A DNA stretch of 64,000 bases. It comes from Budorcas taxicolor (Eukaryota > Chordata > Mammalia > Artiodactyla > Bovidae). Where the stretch lies: the NCBI RefSeq assembly GCF_023091745.1, contig NC_068926.1, positions 43,610,001-43,674,000 of the forward strand, in the 5' to 3' direction. Every line of letters starts with the position of its first letter. The first letter of the stretch is position 1. The notes under the pieces are model-generated. The model had not been told where the DNA came from. It worked only from the letters and a program-made list of their open reading frames with translations, and ran no database searches. Shown in pieces: positions 1 to 13,197 of this stretch. The position numbers were made by a program, and so were the translations under genes.

Positions 1-359
1 ACCTCATAGTGAAAATTTTTTCTTCATGATCGGATTTAAAACTTCTATAATCAATACAGTACTTATTGCTCCAAATATATTTTATGTACTGGATAGTTTA
101 TACAGACCTTGTAGAAAGGTAATTTTAACTCCAAGAAATCTCATGGTGAGCAGCTCAGACATCAAAGAAAGCGAAAAGAGAAGACAGACTTATGGGAATA
201 GACAATGTTTCGTGGTAGTCTTCCAAACTCATCATGTGTTCTCACACACATAACTCTCTGCACACATGAATTTCAGAAGGGAAACACTGGACACAAAGCT
301 GGCTGATGACCATGCTTAGAAGACAAGAATCATGCCCAATTTTTGACCCAAAGGAGTCC
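1..359. other. intergenic, nothing recognised
   Basis: AT-rich sequence. The short frames are not similar to any protein I know. Confidence 0.5.
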
Positions 360-620
360 CTACAAATCACCCATCTCTTATGGCATTGAAACATGTACAC
401 TATCATGTAAGAAACGAATTGCCAGTCTATGTTCGATGCAGGATACAGGATGCTTGGGGCTGGTGCACGGGGATGATCCAAAGAGATGATATGGGGTGGG
501 AGGGGGGTTCATGTTTGGGAACTCATGTACACCCGTGGTGGATTCATGTCAATGTATGGCAAAACCAATACAATATTGTAAAGTAAAATAAAGTAAAAAT
601 AAAAATTAAAAAAAAATACT
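360..620 (+). mobile_element. L1_BT-like LINE-1, 3' UTR fragment
   Basis: From TGGCATTGAAACATG through GGATACAGGATGCTTGG to the A-rich end (TATGGCAAAACCAATACA, then AAAGTAAAATAAAG and poly-A). It matches the other young ruminant L1 3' ends in this window (46645, 62040 and others). It is 5'-truncated with no coding sequence left. Confidence 0.85.
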
Positions 621-669
621 AAAAACCTGGGAAGCAAAATAACCTTGTCCACAGGTATGTCCTAAAAGC

Positions 670-860
670 ATTCTCCTGTTAGCTCAGCTGGTAAAGAATG
701 CACCTGTAATGTGGGAGACCTGGTTTTGATCCCTGGGTTTGGAAGATCCCCCGGAGGAGGGCATGGAGAATCCCCACTGATGGAGGAGCCTGGCAGACTG
801 CAGTCCACGGGGTCTCAAAGAGACACGGCTGAGGGTCTAAGTACAACACAGCACAGCATG
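670..860 (+). mobile_element. Bov-tA SINE
   Basis: tRNA-Glu-derived head (TTAGCTCAGCTGGTAAAGAA, GGTTTTGATCCCTGG as a decayed B box) joined to the BovA body (GGAGGAGCCTGGCAGACTGC, TCCACGGGGTCTCAAAGAG). Confidence 0.88.
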
Positions 861-870
861 TGTCCTAAAA

Positions 871-1962
871 ATATTAAAAGTATATAAAAAATGAACTGTT
901 AAAAACCAATGTTTCAGGTTCTTTCTTTGGTCTAAGATTAGGTGAAGAAAGGGAGCCTATGAGATGGAGCAAAGAAAAGAATTGGCAAGAACTGGTGTTG
1001 GGCTCAATTTAGAAAGTGAAGAGAATTTCCTTTATTCCTTCAGCCATTGCAGTATTGGTTTAGAAAGACCATCTGTAATCTGCTGTGGAATGTCCCATTT
1101 CCTTCTTTCACTTAGAACTGGGACAACACCCGCAACCCTACTCCACAAACCACCTGTTCCCATTTTTCTTGCTCAACAGTTAAAGATGGTGGCAGACAAG
1201 GAAATAAGGAGTCAGAATGGAAATTCTCATGGATAAATGACCCAGCATTCTATTTTTCAGAAGATAATTTTGAAAGGTACCCTGCACCCATTTCAAAACA
1301 TCCGCAAGAGAACCTCAACTTATCTACCTCTATAAGGAATCTTGGTTTGGGCTTTTCCTCCTTCCCTGACTGTCTCATGTCCCCCACTCCTCACTACCTC
1401 CTCCTAGGACCAATTTCCATATAAGCTCCCCCTGTTCAAGCCCTTGCCTCAAGCTCTGCTTTGGAGAAAACCAAAGCCATATGGAAAACTCTTATTCATC
1501 ATGAGATGCAGAACATTTAGGAACTGAGTAGTTGCCTTTTTGTTTGTCAAAATCATTTTCCTTTCCAAGCAAAGAAAGTTCTATAAACATAGCAGCCATT
1601 CCACAATCCATTTTCATTGATTTATTTTGTGTGACAAATCGCCACTTGTTATATGAAGTAGTCTTTCATTGGTTGTTCTTGTATTGTTATTGTTGATGTT
1701 TTGCTTTAGTCCCATAGATGGGAGTCTCAAGAGAATTAAAGTGCATTTTAGCTGATATTTAAATTTAGTTGTAGAAGTAGGAACTATGCAAAGTTTGATA
1801 AAACTTGGAAAAGCTATCAATAAGTAAATTTTGCTCAGTTGTAATTATTATGACAGACCCAGGAAAAAACAGAAAAGACACTATTAGAACACCAATTTAA
1901 AGAGAAGGGAGACTCATGTTGCTAATCATGAATCAATTAAGGAACTATTTCTTCCCTCTGTG
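871..1962. other. intergenic, nothing recognised
   Basis: A 90-residue frame at 964-1236 is the longest. It has no recognisable domain and no splice context, so I do not call it a gene. Confidence 0.5.
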
Positions 1963-3180
1963 TGGATTTATGATGACTATGACCACCTAGAAAAGAGCAT
2001 AGGCAAAACATCCTCTGACATAAATTGTAGCAATGTTTTCTTGGATTGGTCTCCCAAGGCAATAGAAATAAAAATGAAAATAAACAAATAGGACCTAATC
2101 AAACTTACAAGCTGTTGTGCAGCAAGGAAAATGATTAAAAAATGAAAAGACAACTTATGGAATGAAAGATAATATTTGGGTTTAATCTCCAAACTCTACA
2201 AATAGCTCATATAACCCAACAACAAAAAACTAAAAATTCAATCAAAAAATGGGCAGAAGACCTTAGTAGACATTTCTCCAAAGAAGTCATACAGATGGCC
2301 AGTAGGCACAGAAAAAGGTGCTCAACACCACTAACTTTTAGAGAAATACAAATCATAACTACAGTGAGGTACCACCTCACACCAGTCAGAATGGCCGTCA
2401 TTATAAAGTCTACAAATAGCAAATGCTGGAGAGGGTGTGGAGAGAGGGGAACACTCCTGCACTATTGGTGGGATTGCATATTGGTACAACCACCATAAAA
2501 AACGGTAGGGAGATTCCTTAGAAAACTAAAAATAGAATTTCCATATGATTCAGCAAACTCACTCCTTGGAATTTACCCAGACAAAACTATAATTCAAAAA
2601 AATGCATACTCCCTTGCATTCATAGCAGCACTGCTCACAGCAGCCAAAACATGGAAACAACATACATGTCCATCAACAGAGGAACAGATAAAGAAGATGT
2701 ATATACATATATATAAATATATATGGATACTACTCAGCCACAAAAAAGAATGAAATAATGAAAATATTGCAGCAACATGAATTCAACTAGATGTTATCAT
2801 ACTAAGTAAACCAAGTCAGACAGAGAAAGACAAATACCATACAATTTCATATATGTGTAATCTAACATATGGCACAAATGAACCTATCTACAAAACAGAA
2901 ACAGACTCACAGTTATGGAGATCAGACTTGTGGTTACCAAGAGGAGCAAGAGGGAGAAGGAGGGACTGGGAATTTGGGGTTGATAGATGCAAACTATTAC
3001 ACTTAGAATGGACAGACAAGGTCCTAATGTATAGCACAGGGAACTGTATTCAGTATCCTTTGATAAACCATTTAGGAAAAGAATATTAAAAAGAATGTGT
3101 ATATATATATAACTGAGTCACTTTGCTGTACAGCAGAGATTGGCACAAGACTGTAAATCAACTATATATCATTAAAATAT
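1963..3180 (+). mobile_element. older LINE-1, ORF2 C-terminus and 3' UTR
   Basis: Decayed L1. It contains remnants of the ORF2 C-terminal region (for example the open frame 2295-2498 with CWRGCGERGTLLHYWWDC), then the 3' UTR ending in CTGTACAGCAGAG and TCAACTATATATCATT. Multiple frame breaks; older than the L1 at 5901. Confidence 0.85.
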
Positions 3181-3204
3181 ATATTTTTATTTTTTATAAT
3201 CCCA

Positions 3205-3370
3205 CATATGAACATGTTAATCACTCTGTTGTGTCTGACTCATTGTAATCCCATGGACTACAAATCACCAGGCTCCTCTGTCCATGGAATTCTCCAGCCA
3301 AGAATACTGGAGTGGTTTGCCATTTCCTCCTCCAGGGGATATTCCCAACCCAGGGATCAAATCTGGGTTT
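3205..3370 (-). mobile_element. Bov-tA SINE fragment
   Basis: Reverse-strand BovA body: GTGTCTGACTC, CCAGGCTCCTCTGTCCATGG, AATACTGGAGTGG, CCCAACCCAGGGATCAAA. The tRNA head is truncated. Confidence 0.85.
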
Positions 3371-4262
3371 TTTATATATATGATATCATAAAAAATATAG
3401 TTCCAGGCCTCAGTTTTCCTAGAATAATCACCAAATGGACATAAGGGATTCTCAACATTTAACTGCCCATGATATATGTATGTTCCACCCAATTATTTGT
3501 ACAAAAAGTAGTTGTTTATGATAGTAAGGAAGATATAAAATTAAGTCATAATATTTTTTTTGAAAGGATGCAATTAATGTTTCTAACTTCCCTTTCCATC
3601 ACCCTTTGTTTAGGAGAGTCAAAAACCAATTTAAAAACTTAGCTATTTAGCAGAGAAAGAGCCTATTGATAGTATTTACAAAGGAGAGGCTAAACATGGT
3701 TAACCTTAGAAGAAAGTCAATGAACTTTGTTTTCAAATTAGGAATCTCAAGTATCATGACTTGTATATTTAGAACAAATATTTACACATAGGTAAGTACA
3801 TCAACAACTTGCTAAACACCTACTCAGTATAAGTAGTTCAGGTGCAGTTAATCATCTTCTGTGTTTTTAATTCTTCTCAGTTCAAAGTTTAAATCAGTCA
3901 CTTCCAAATAATTGGCCAATATGTGTGAAATGATTTCCAGGAATGGAGAGAAAATTCAGTAAAGAGAAAGAGAAAATAATTGTGTAGTTTTTGTAATGTC
4001 CACTATGTGCCAAACACCGTGCTAGGGCTGTACAAAGGTTTATATGTTTTTGGTCCTCTAAGAACTGACGCTGCACATGCTGGTGGTTGACAGAGCCAAA
4101 GTATAACCCAGACTCTCACTCTAAGTCCTTGCTCTCTCTCCTACATAGCCTGCCTTGTGTTTCCCAGCTGGTAGACTTCAGTAACATCCTAGGAGATAAC
4201 AGGTCCTGGCACAGATCTCTTGAAACCTTTGTAATTTCTTAAGTGATTAGAGTGTTGGGACA

Positions 4263-4460
4263 GGACTTCCCTGGTGGTCCAGTGGTTAAGACTTCACCTT
4301 CTAGTACAGGGGACACAGGTTCGATCCCAGGTCAGGGAGCTAATATCCCGCATGCTTGAACAACAACAACAACAACGAAAAAAAAAAAAAACATAAAACA
4401 GAAGCAATATTGTAATGAATTCAATAAAGACTTTAAAAATGGTCCATGTCAAAGGGTGAT
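4263..4460 (+). mobile_element. CHR-type tRNA SINE (CHR-2-like)
   Basis: Starts ACTTCCCTGGTGGTCCAGTG, has the B box GGTTCGATCCCAGGTC, an (AAC)n/A-rich middle, and the tail CAGAAGCAATATTGTAATG...AATAAAGACTTTAAAAA. Related copies are at 30517 and 31588. Confidence 0.85.
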
Positions 4461-5900
4461 GGAAACAACTTCTGTTCTAATATTTGGTCTTTGAACCCAG
4501 CTCTGACACAGCTCCTCAAAGCCCTGTCATTTCCTGGATGACAGGAGTGTCTTTTGTTCTAATAAGGCAACTCCAGGTGGGTCCTGGCTGAGAAACAGTC
4601 ACTGAAAAGAATAAGCCATAATTAGATGCTTGGGGTTTTCAGCCCCACCCCCACAATTCTCTTGTGAAGGGAGCATGGCTGAGAATGGGCTTAAAGATGG
4701 ATCTTGCCAGTGTGATGGAGCCTCCACACACACCCCATGGTATGGCATTCAGAGAGGCTGCAGGTAGGTGACTGAGGGGAGGTGCGGGTAGGTGCTGCAA
4801 AAGTGGGGGACACTCAGAGGGCACGAGGGCTCTGCACCCCTCCTCGCACACCGTGCCCAATACGCCTCTTCATCTGGCTGTTCATCTGTGTTTTTAAACA
4901 AACTGGTAAATATAAGTAAGTGTGTCTCTGAGTTCTGTGAACTGCTCTAGTGAGTAATCAAACCTGAGGACAGGGTCATAGGAGTCTCCAATTTGTAGTC
5001 AAATCAGACAGAAGGTGTGGGTGACCAGAGGAACTATGATTGCAATTGATGTCTGAGGGGTGGGGAGCAGTCCTGTGGGACTGAGTCTCAACATGGGGAA
5101 TCTGATGTGATATCCAGGTAGACAGAGTTAGAATCCAGTTAAGTCATAGGGCAGCCACCTGCTGGTATCCAGCTTTCCTTTTCCTTCCTTTTGGATGCTT
5201 TCTGTCCTTGCCCCTCTCATGATTTTTGTGGGGAGCTCTTGGTGGTCTTTGCACCTGTTTCTCTGGGACAGAGACTCTGCCTGTGAGGGCCACCCTCCAC
5301 AGCAGCCCCGTCTGGGGAAACAGCCTGACCCCTGGCTGGTTACCTCCCTTCTGCTTGGTCTTCAGGTTAATTTGCTGCCCACCCTCTTTCTGTCCTGGCC
5401 CCACATCCAAGGTGGGGTTTTAAGTCTGCATTGATGTAACACCAGTTATCAGTAAGTCCAGAGGGAAAAAAGATAACTGCTTGGTGTGGGGGAAAAACCT
5501 GTACACTGTTGGTGACAGGAAGTAAACTGTTCTGTGAAAAAAAACTAAAGGACGTACAACGGGTGAAACACTGAGGTTTTTCTTTTTACATATCTTTACT
5601 GATTCTCCACTTTATCAAGAATCAGGTCCCATGTTTCTCATTTCTGTAAATCTAGGAATATCTTTAGTTATCTTATACTATAAAGAAATCAGTTTTCAGG
5701 ATAATGATTTGCTGATTTGACTTTGATTTTACCCTTGATTATATTAATATTACATGATAAAATTGCAGAATCCAGAGTCTGAACTGTAAGGCAAGTTTAT
5801 TAGTTTCTCCAGGAAGTAAGCCATGCTGTTTTCTTTCACTAGTTCCAAATTTGCTTCAATGCTTGAGTCTGTTTAAACAGCCAAATTAAAAGTAATATGT
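4461..5900. other. intergenic, somewhat GC-richer stretch
   Basis: 4620-5430 is richer in GC than its surroundings and open in several frames on both strands (for example 5144-5410 minus, 5195-5434 plus). Overlapping frames on both strands without homology suggest chance. Confidence 0.45.
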
Positions 5901-8182
5901 CCAAAAGACTCCACCAGAAAATAACTAGAGGTAATCAATGAATATAGTAAAGTTGCAGGATATAAAATCAACACACATAAATCCTTTGCATTCCTATACA
6001 CTAATAATGAGAAAATAGAAAGAGAAATTAAGGAAACAATCTCATTCACCATTGCAACGAAAAGAATAAAATAATTAGGAATAAGAAACTAAAGACCTAT
6101 ATATTGAAAACTATAAAAAACTGGTGAAAGAAATCAAAGAGGACACTAATAGATGGAGAAAAATAATAATAATAAAATATGAAAAAAACAACAAAACAAA
6201 CAAAAAAAATAGATGGAGAAATATGCCATGTTCATGGATCAGAAGAATCAATATAGTGAAAATAAGTATACTACTCAAAGTAATCTATAGATTCAATGCA
6301 CTCCCTATCAAGCTACCAACGGTATTTTTCACAGAGCTAGAACAAATAATTTCACAATTTGTATGGAAATACAAAAAACCTCGAATAGCCAAAGCAATCT
6401 TGAGAAAGAAGAATGGAACTGGAGGAATCAACTTGCCTGACTTCAGGCTCTACTACAAAGCCACAGTCATCAAGACACTATGGTACTGGCACAAAGACAG
6501 AAATATAAATCAATGGAACAAAATAGAAAGCCCAGAGATAAATCCACACACCTATGAACACCTTATCTTTGACAAAGGAGGCAAGAATATGCAATGGAGA
6601 AAAGACAATCTCTTTAACAAGTGGTGCTGGGAAAACTGGTCCACCACTTGTAAAAGAATGAAACTAGAACACTTTCTAACACCATACACAAAAATAAACT
6701 CAAAATGGATTAAAGATCTAAATGTAAGACCAGAAACTAAAAATCTCCTAGAGGAGAACATAGGCAAAACACTCTCTGACATAAATCACAGCAAGATCCT
6801 CTAAGACCCACCTCCCAGAATACTGGAAATCAAAAATAAACAAATGGGACCTAATTACAATTAAAAGCTTCTGCACAACAAAGGAAACTATAAGCAAGGT
6901 GAAAAGACAGCCTTCAGAATGGGAGAAAATAACTGACAAAGAACTAATCTCAAAAATATACAAGCAACTCCTGCAGCTCAATTCCAGAAAAATAAACGAC
7001 CTAATCAAAAAATGGGCCATGCAGGATACAGGAAGCTTGGGGCTGGTGCATGGGGATGATCCAGAGAGATGATATGGGGTGGGAGGTGGGAGGGGGGTTC
7101 AGGATTGGGAACTCATGTACACCCGTGGCTGATTCATGTCAATGTATGGCAAAGCCAATACAGTATTGTAAAGCAAAATAAAGTAAAATAAAAATTAAAA
7201 AAATAATAATAATGTAAAATTTAAAAAAAAAAAAGTGGGCCAAAGAACTGACATTTCTCCAAAGAAGACATCCAGATGGCTAACAAACACATGAAAAGAT
7301 GCTCAACATCACTTATTATCAGAGAAATGCAAATCAAAACCACAATGAGGTACCATTTCATGCCAGTCAGAATGGCTGCTATCCAAAAGTCTACAAGCAA
7401 TAAATGCTGGAGAGGGTGTGGAGAAAAGGGAACCCTCTTACACTGTTGGTGGGAATGCAAACTAGTACAGCCACTACGGAGAACAGTGTGGAGATTCCTC
7501 AAAAAATTGCAAATAGAACTCCCTTATGACCCAGCAATCCCACTACTGGGCATACACACTGAGGAAACCAGAATTGAAAGAGACATGTGTACCCCAATAT
7601 TCATCACAGCACTGTTAATGATAGCCAGGACATGGAAGTAACCTAGATGTCCATCAGCAGATGAATGGATATATATATACACAATGGAGTATTACTCAGC
7701 CGTTAAAAAGAATCCATTTGAATCAGTTCTGATGAGGTGGATGAAACTGGAGCCGATTATACAGAGTGAAGTAAGCCAGAAAGAAAAACACCAATACAGT
7801 ATACTAACACATATATATGGAATTTAGAAAGATGGTAATGATAACCCTGTATGCGAGACAGCAAAAGAGACACAGATGTATAGAACAATCTTTTGGACTC
7901 TGTGGGAGAGGGTGAAGGTGGGATGATTTGGGAGAATGGCATTGAAACATGTATAATATCATATATGAAATGAATCACCAGTCCAGGTTCAATGCATGAT
8001 ACAGGATGCTTGGGGCTGTTGCCCTGGGATGACCCAGAGGGATGGTACAGGGAAAGAGGTGGGAGGGGCGTTTAGGATGGGGAACACATGTATACCCGTG
8101 GTGGATTCATGTTGAGGTATGGCAAAACCAATACAATATTGTAAAGTAAAAAAAAATAAAATTAAATAAAATAAAAGTAATG
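5901..8182 (+). mobile_element. L1_BT-like LINE-1, ORF2 3' half and 3' UTR, interrupted at 7020-7235
   Basis: Carries the 3' part of ORF2 and the complete 3' UTR. The open frame 6124-6804 (226 aa) includes FNALPIKLPTVFF and LPDFRLYYKATVIKTLWYW. The frame 7276-7641 holds the C-terminal cysteine region CWRGCGEKGTLLHCWWEC. The reverse transcriptase core and 5' parts are absent. It is broken by an A-rich insert at 6161-6207 and by another L1 3' end at 7020-7235, so it is inactive. It ends in TATGGCAAAACCAATACAAT and poly-A-like sequence. Confidence 0.92.
7020..7235 (+). mobile_element. L1_BT 3' end nested in another L1
   Basis: A 216-bp L1 3' UTR (GCAGGATACAGGAAGCTTGG to a poly-A-rich tail) splits the host L1. 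TGGGCCA occurs at 7013-7019 and again at 7236-7242, a probable short target-site duplication; the host L1 resumes immediately afterwards. Confidence 0.85.
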
Positions 8183-10982
8183 CATCCAAACACCCAAAGA
8201 TTTATAGCTCTGGTGTAGAAACTCATGTGTAGTATTTTCTACACAGAATTTTTATCACATAAAATCCTAGGTATTTAAAATACAGCCTGGGTTTCAGAAG
8301 TTAAAATCACTTAGTTTATCGTCTGTCCAACAGTGGAAAATCCTTTAAAATAGTGTACCAAAATAGAAATAATCTTAAGTGTTAACTTAAACTACTTTAT
8401 TATAATTTTATTTAAAAGTATAATATGTTATATTATAACTATGTTATATGTGACTATGTGACTATGTCATAAAGTGTTCTAAGCTCAAGAGTTAAAGTGA
8501 TGAGCAGAATAGAAAATATCTATATAATAATGTTAATACCCTTAGTAAGAAAAAATGAAAATAAAAATTAAGACAAATTAAGAAAGATGAAAATTTTAGA
8601 TCACAATGGATAAAATAAAATAAGATCATGAGACAGGGCTTGGGACATTTGATTGATAAGGCAAGGCCATCCGAGAGGTGTCATCTATGAACCCAAATGG
8701 TACCAAGGAGTCAGCCAGGCCCAGATCTGGATGGACAAAATAAATGTAAGGACGCTTGATTCTTGTATATTTTATCTCCAAAGCAAATCTATAAAAACTT
8801 TCACATAAGACTGTTGATATCCAAAAAAGTTAAATTCACACAGGTAATTTAATATCTGTTGATAGCATGTGCTTGGCCCCAGGTGACTGCCTACACTTGT
8901 TTCAAGGCAGGTCTTCCTGAGTGTTGCTTGTCAACAGTGACGGGGCTGTGTGATGCTGCCATCCTGCCAGCACTTCTGTCTGTTCACACAATTGGGAAAG
9001 ACCTGTTCCAGCAGAGCACAGGGATGGCTTTTTTTTTCTTTTAGCTTTTTCTCTTTTATTGTAGTCACACTTCATACATAACTGTGTCCATTGACTTTTT
9101 CACACCAACATGGTACAGTGTTCCAGATGACTAGATGTCCACAGTGTCCAGAAGTGCTGTCTCTTATTCCATCATGGCCCCCTGCAGCTACAGATGGTGT
9201 TGTAGCAAGCACCTCAACAGTGCCCTAGTCACCAGGTAAGGAGGCTGAGACACTCCCTATGTGCCTGGTGTGAACAAGTAGATACTCATTCAGTTCACCT
9301 GCATTCTTGTCTCATTTGCCCGGGACAGATGTAGGGTTATGGGTGATAACATGAATATAAACATGAATGCACAGCTCCCTGTATCATGGGGGAGATGTGA
9401 CCAGAGCCTTCCTCTGTTTGCATAGGAAGTATCTTCAAGGCTAGGATGGAGGGGTAAGAAGATTCCTCAAGAGCCTGACCTATCACAATTGAATGTTCTC
9501 TCCATGTGCAGGTGCAGGACAGTTAGCTGGAATTCTGAACAGAAAGAATGCAAAACTATTGCTGTTTAATGGGAATAAATAACTTACTTTTCATAAACAT
9601 ATTCTCAATCCCTTGGCATGCTATTTTCTGAGGAATTTAAGATATAGAAGTATAATGAAGATACCATTTTAAAAAGAAAACTTTTTTGAAAGAATTTAAA
9701 AATCTGTTTCAAACTACTCATTCCACTTCAGATGTTGGAACTGAATCATCAGTGAGTCTGTGTTTAGAAACAATAATTCTGATTAAATGAAAATTTCTTC
9801 TTAACAGCTCTGTAAGAGATGTCTGTTTAAATGGCCACCACACTGTGAGCTAACTCCAGTTGTCCACATATCCTAGACCAGCACCGGTTCTGCACGAAAC
9901 CAGACAAATGCCAGGGCCACTTCATTCTCTCTCTTCTCCAGAGGGCCATGCAAGTTGCATTTTCCCTCTCAGCCAAACTCCTTGGCTTGCAGTTCTTAAC
10001 CTAGGCCATTTATTTCTAACCATCTCACTTCACAGGTGGGAAAATGAAGGCTCAGAGAATTACAAAATATGGCTTAAATGCAACATCTACATAGAGACAG
10101 GATTGGAGTAAAACCATTTAAAAATCTTCTGCCTCCAAGAAGGGAATAATCATTCTCCTATGTCACACTGCTTCTCTAAAAGGAGACTGGGTTAACTAAA
10201 CAAAACACATGCAGGAAGTGGGATAAAAATATAGTTATTTATTATGTGTTTATACCTCCCTTATTCCAAAAGAAAAAAAATTTCAGGCAATTTATAATAT
10301 AAATTCAATGAACATGAAAAAGATAGCTAAAATTAAACAGAGAACAGAGCAAAAAGAGAATGAATATAGGGAAATAAGATTAAGCCAGAAATGATATTAT
10401 CATAAGGCAAGCTATAAGAATCTAGAGTTTTTTAGAGAGGGAGCCAAAATTTGCTTCTAAGTTTTCTAGTAGCCAATGCAAAGAAGGAAATTAGATAAGT
10501 ACACAAGTCACAGTTTTGTTAAAATAAAGGTAAGTCGGTTACTTGGGAAATCCACAAACAGTCCTGGTAATAAAACAGAGAAATGCCCTTTGTTCTAGTA
10601 AACAGAGGTTCCCTGGTGTAGGTAGGAAGCTGCTGGGGGAGGGGCTAAGCCAGGACTCATCTCTGTCAGGAGATGTTTCATTGAGGGTTATGAGTCCCTG
10701 AACAGCATATGAAGCTGTATTAATACCTTGCAGTTTCAACACATCACTTTAGTGGGACTCTGAGACAGAATTACCCTCATTGATTTCACGACAGTCATCA
10801 AAATAAAGGTTTCAGTCATCAAATGCTGGCTGTATGCATGCAGGCTTAGATTCTGCAAGGCTTCTTTTTTTTTTTTTTCAGTCTGGACACACGGTGTGAA
10901 GGGAAAGGTGGGATGAACTGGGAGATTGTGTTTGACATAACTGCACTACCATGTGTGAAATATTTAATATATAGCTAGTGGG
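8183..10982. other. 2.8 kb intergenic, no gene recognised
   Basis: Mostly unique AT-rich DNA. A weak MIR-core remnant (CACAGGTGGGAAAATGAAGG, CTCAGAGAATTA) lies at about 10030-10065. A splice-donor-like CACCAG/GTAAGG at 9235 has no supporting frame. Confidence 0.45.
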
Positions 10983-11253
10983 AAGGAGAAAGCAATGGCA
11001 CCCCACTCCAGTACTTTTGCCTGGAAAACCCCATGGATGGAGGAGCCTGGTAGGCTGCAGTCCATGGGATTGCTAAGTCGGACTCGACTGAGTGACTTCA
11101 CTTTCACACACTGAAGAAGGAAATCGCAACCCACTCCAGTGTTCTTGCCTGGAGAATCCCAGGGAGAGGGGAGCCTGATGGGCTGCCATCTATGGGGTCG
11201 CACAGAGTCAGACACGACTGAAGCGACTTAGAAGCAGCAGCAGCAGCAGCTAG
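10983..11253 (+). mobile_element. Bov-A2 SINE with (AGC)n tail
   Basis: Two tandem BovA units. The first starts GGAGAAAGCAATGGCACCCC, the second GAAGGAAATCGCAACCCACT; each contains a GGAGCCTG / GGGCTGC or GTAGGCTGC core. It ends in CGACTTAGAAGCAGCAGC with an (AGC)n microsatellite, as is typical of Bov-A2. Confidence 0.92.
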
Positions 11254-13045
11254 TGGGAAAAGATATACCATGTCCAGAGACAAAGAAGGGATGGGCACAA
11301 TCATGATAAAATCAAACCCCATTCCCACCAGGTGGGTGACACACAAACTGTAGAAAAACAACACCAAAGAAGTTCTCCCACTGTTGTGAAGGTTCTGAAC
11401 CCCATGTCAGGCCTCCCAGCCTGGGGATCTGACAAAGGGACTGGGAATCCCCAGGGAATCTGACCTTGAAGGCCAGCAGGATTTGATTAAAAGACTTCAA
11501 CAGGACTGGGAAAAACAGAGACTCCAGTCTTGGAGAGCACAAGTAAAACCTTGCACACCAAGACTCAGAAGAAAGGAGCAGTTACCCAACAGGAGACTGA
11601 ACCAAAATTACCTGCTAATGTTGGAGGTCTCCTGTGGAGGTATGGCTCAGCAGGGGCTCACCACATGAATGAGGGCATTGGCAACAATTTTGGGAAGGTC
11701 CCCTTGGTATAAACCCTCTTTGAGATCACCATTAACCTGATCATAGAGCCCATAGACTCAAGGTCTGAGTCACCTCAGGCCAAAAATGTACCAGGGAGGG
11801 AGTGCAACCCACCTGTCGGCAGATAAATGAATTAAAGCCTACTAAAAAAGGCCCTACCCACCAGAGCAAGACCCAGTTTTTCCCACTACCAGGCCTTTCC
11901 ATTAGGAACTTTACACAAGCTTCTTGGCCTCCTTCATCAGAGGGCAGACAGAAGAAGCAAGAACCACATTCCTATAACAACTAAAACAAAAACTACATTA
12001 CAGAAAGTTAATCAGCATGAAAAAGCAGAAAGTTATATCCCAGATGAAGGGACAAGGTAAAACCCCAGAAACACAGCTAAATGAAGTGGAGATAGGCAAT
12101 CTTCCAGAAAAGAATTCAGAATAATGATAGTGAAGATGATTCAGGATCTCAGAAAAAGAATGGAGGCAAAGATTGAGAAGATGCAAGAAATGTTTACCAA
12201 AGACGTACAAGAACTAAAGAACAAACAAAGAGAGATAAATAATACACTAGAAGGAACTGATAGTAGAATAACTGAGGTAGAATAATGGATAAGTGATCTG
12301 AAGGACAGAATGGTGGCAATCACTGCCACAGAACAGAATATAGAAAAAAGAATGAAAAGAAACAAAGACAGCCTAAGAGACCTCTGGGACAACAATAAAT
12401 ACACCAATATTCACATTATAGGGGTCCCAGAAGGAAAAGAGAGAAAGGACCTGAGAAAATATTTGAAGAGATAATACCTGAAAATTTCCCTAACATGGGA
12501 AAAGAAATAGTCAACCAAGTCCAGGAAGCACAAAGAGTCCCAGGCAGGATAAACCCAAAGAGAAACACACTGAGACACATAGTAATCAAACTGACAAAAA
12601 TTAAAGACAGAGACAAAATATTAAAAGCAATGAGGGAAAAAAGATAAATAACATACAAGGGAACCCCCATCAGGCTATCAGATGATTTCTCATCAGAAAC
12701 TCTACAAGCCAGAAGGGAATGGCATGATATATTTAAAGTGATGAAAGGAAAGAACGTGCAACCAAGACTACCCTACCCAGCAAGACTTTTATTCAGATTT
12801 GATGGAGAAATCAAAAGCTTTCCAAACAAGCAAAAGTTAAGATAATTCAGCACCACCAAAGCAGCTTTACAACAAATGGTAAAGGAACTTCTCTAGGCAG
12901 GAAACAAGAGAAGGAAAAGCCCTACCTATAGAAAATAAACCCAAAACAATTAAGACAATGTAAAAGGATGATACATGTCAATAGTTACCTTAAATATAAA
13001 TGGATTAATGCACCAACTAAGAGAAATAGATTGGCTGAGCAGATG
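11254..13045 (+). mobile_element. LINE-1 5' region and ORF1 remnant
   Basis: Runs through L1 5' UTR-like sequence into an ORF1 remnant (AATAACTGAGGTAGAATAATGG, GGGGTCCCAGAAGGAAAAGA, CCCTACCCAGCAAGACTTTT) and stops near the start of ORF2 (AATAGATTGGCTGAGCAG). ORF1 is split by stops and frameshifts. It belongs to an L1 copy different from the 3' pieces seen elsewhere. Confidence 0.82.
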
Positions 13046-13197
13046 CAAACACGTGCATGTATGCACTTGCACTTAGCACATCACTCTGCTTGAACCCCAA
13101 AAAACAATGTAATTATTTTACATTGTTAGAGTAATCACATTCCCAATATGGCTTGCAATTGTAATTATCTTTTATTTTTTGTCTGGCTATTGACTGT

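Noticed and set aside
670..860. tRNA-like A/B-box sequences in SINEs as tRNA genes.
   Set aside because: They are tRNA-derived SINE heads fused to BovA or CHR bodies, lacking a foldable mature tRNA.
5144..5434. Overlapping frames on both strands in a GC-richer stretch, a possible small gene.
   Set aside because: No homology, no splice context, and openness in several frames points to base composition rather than coding.
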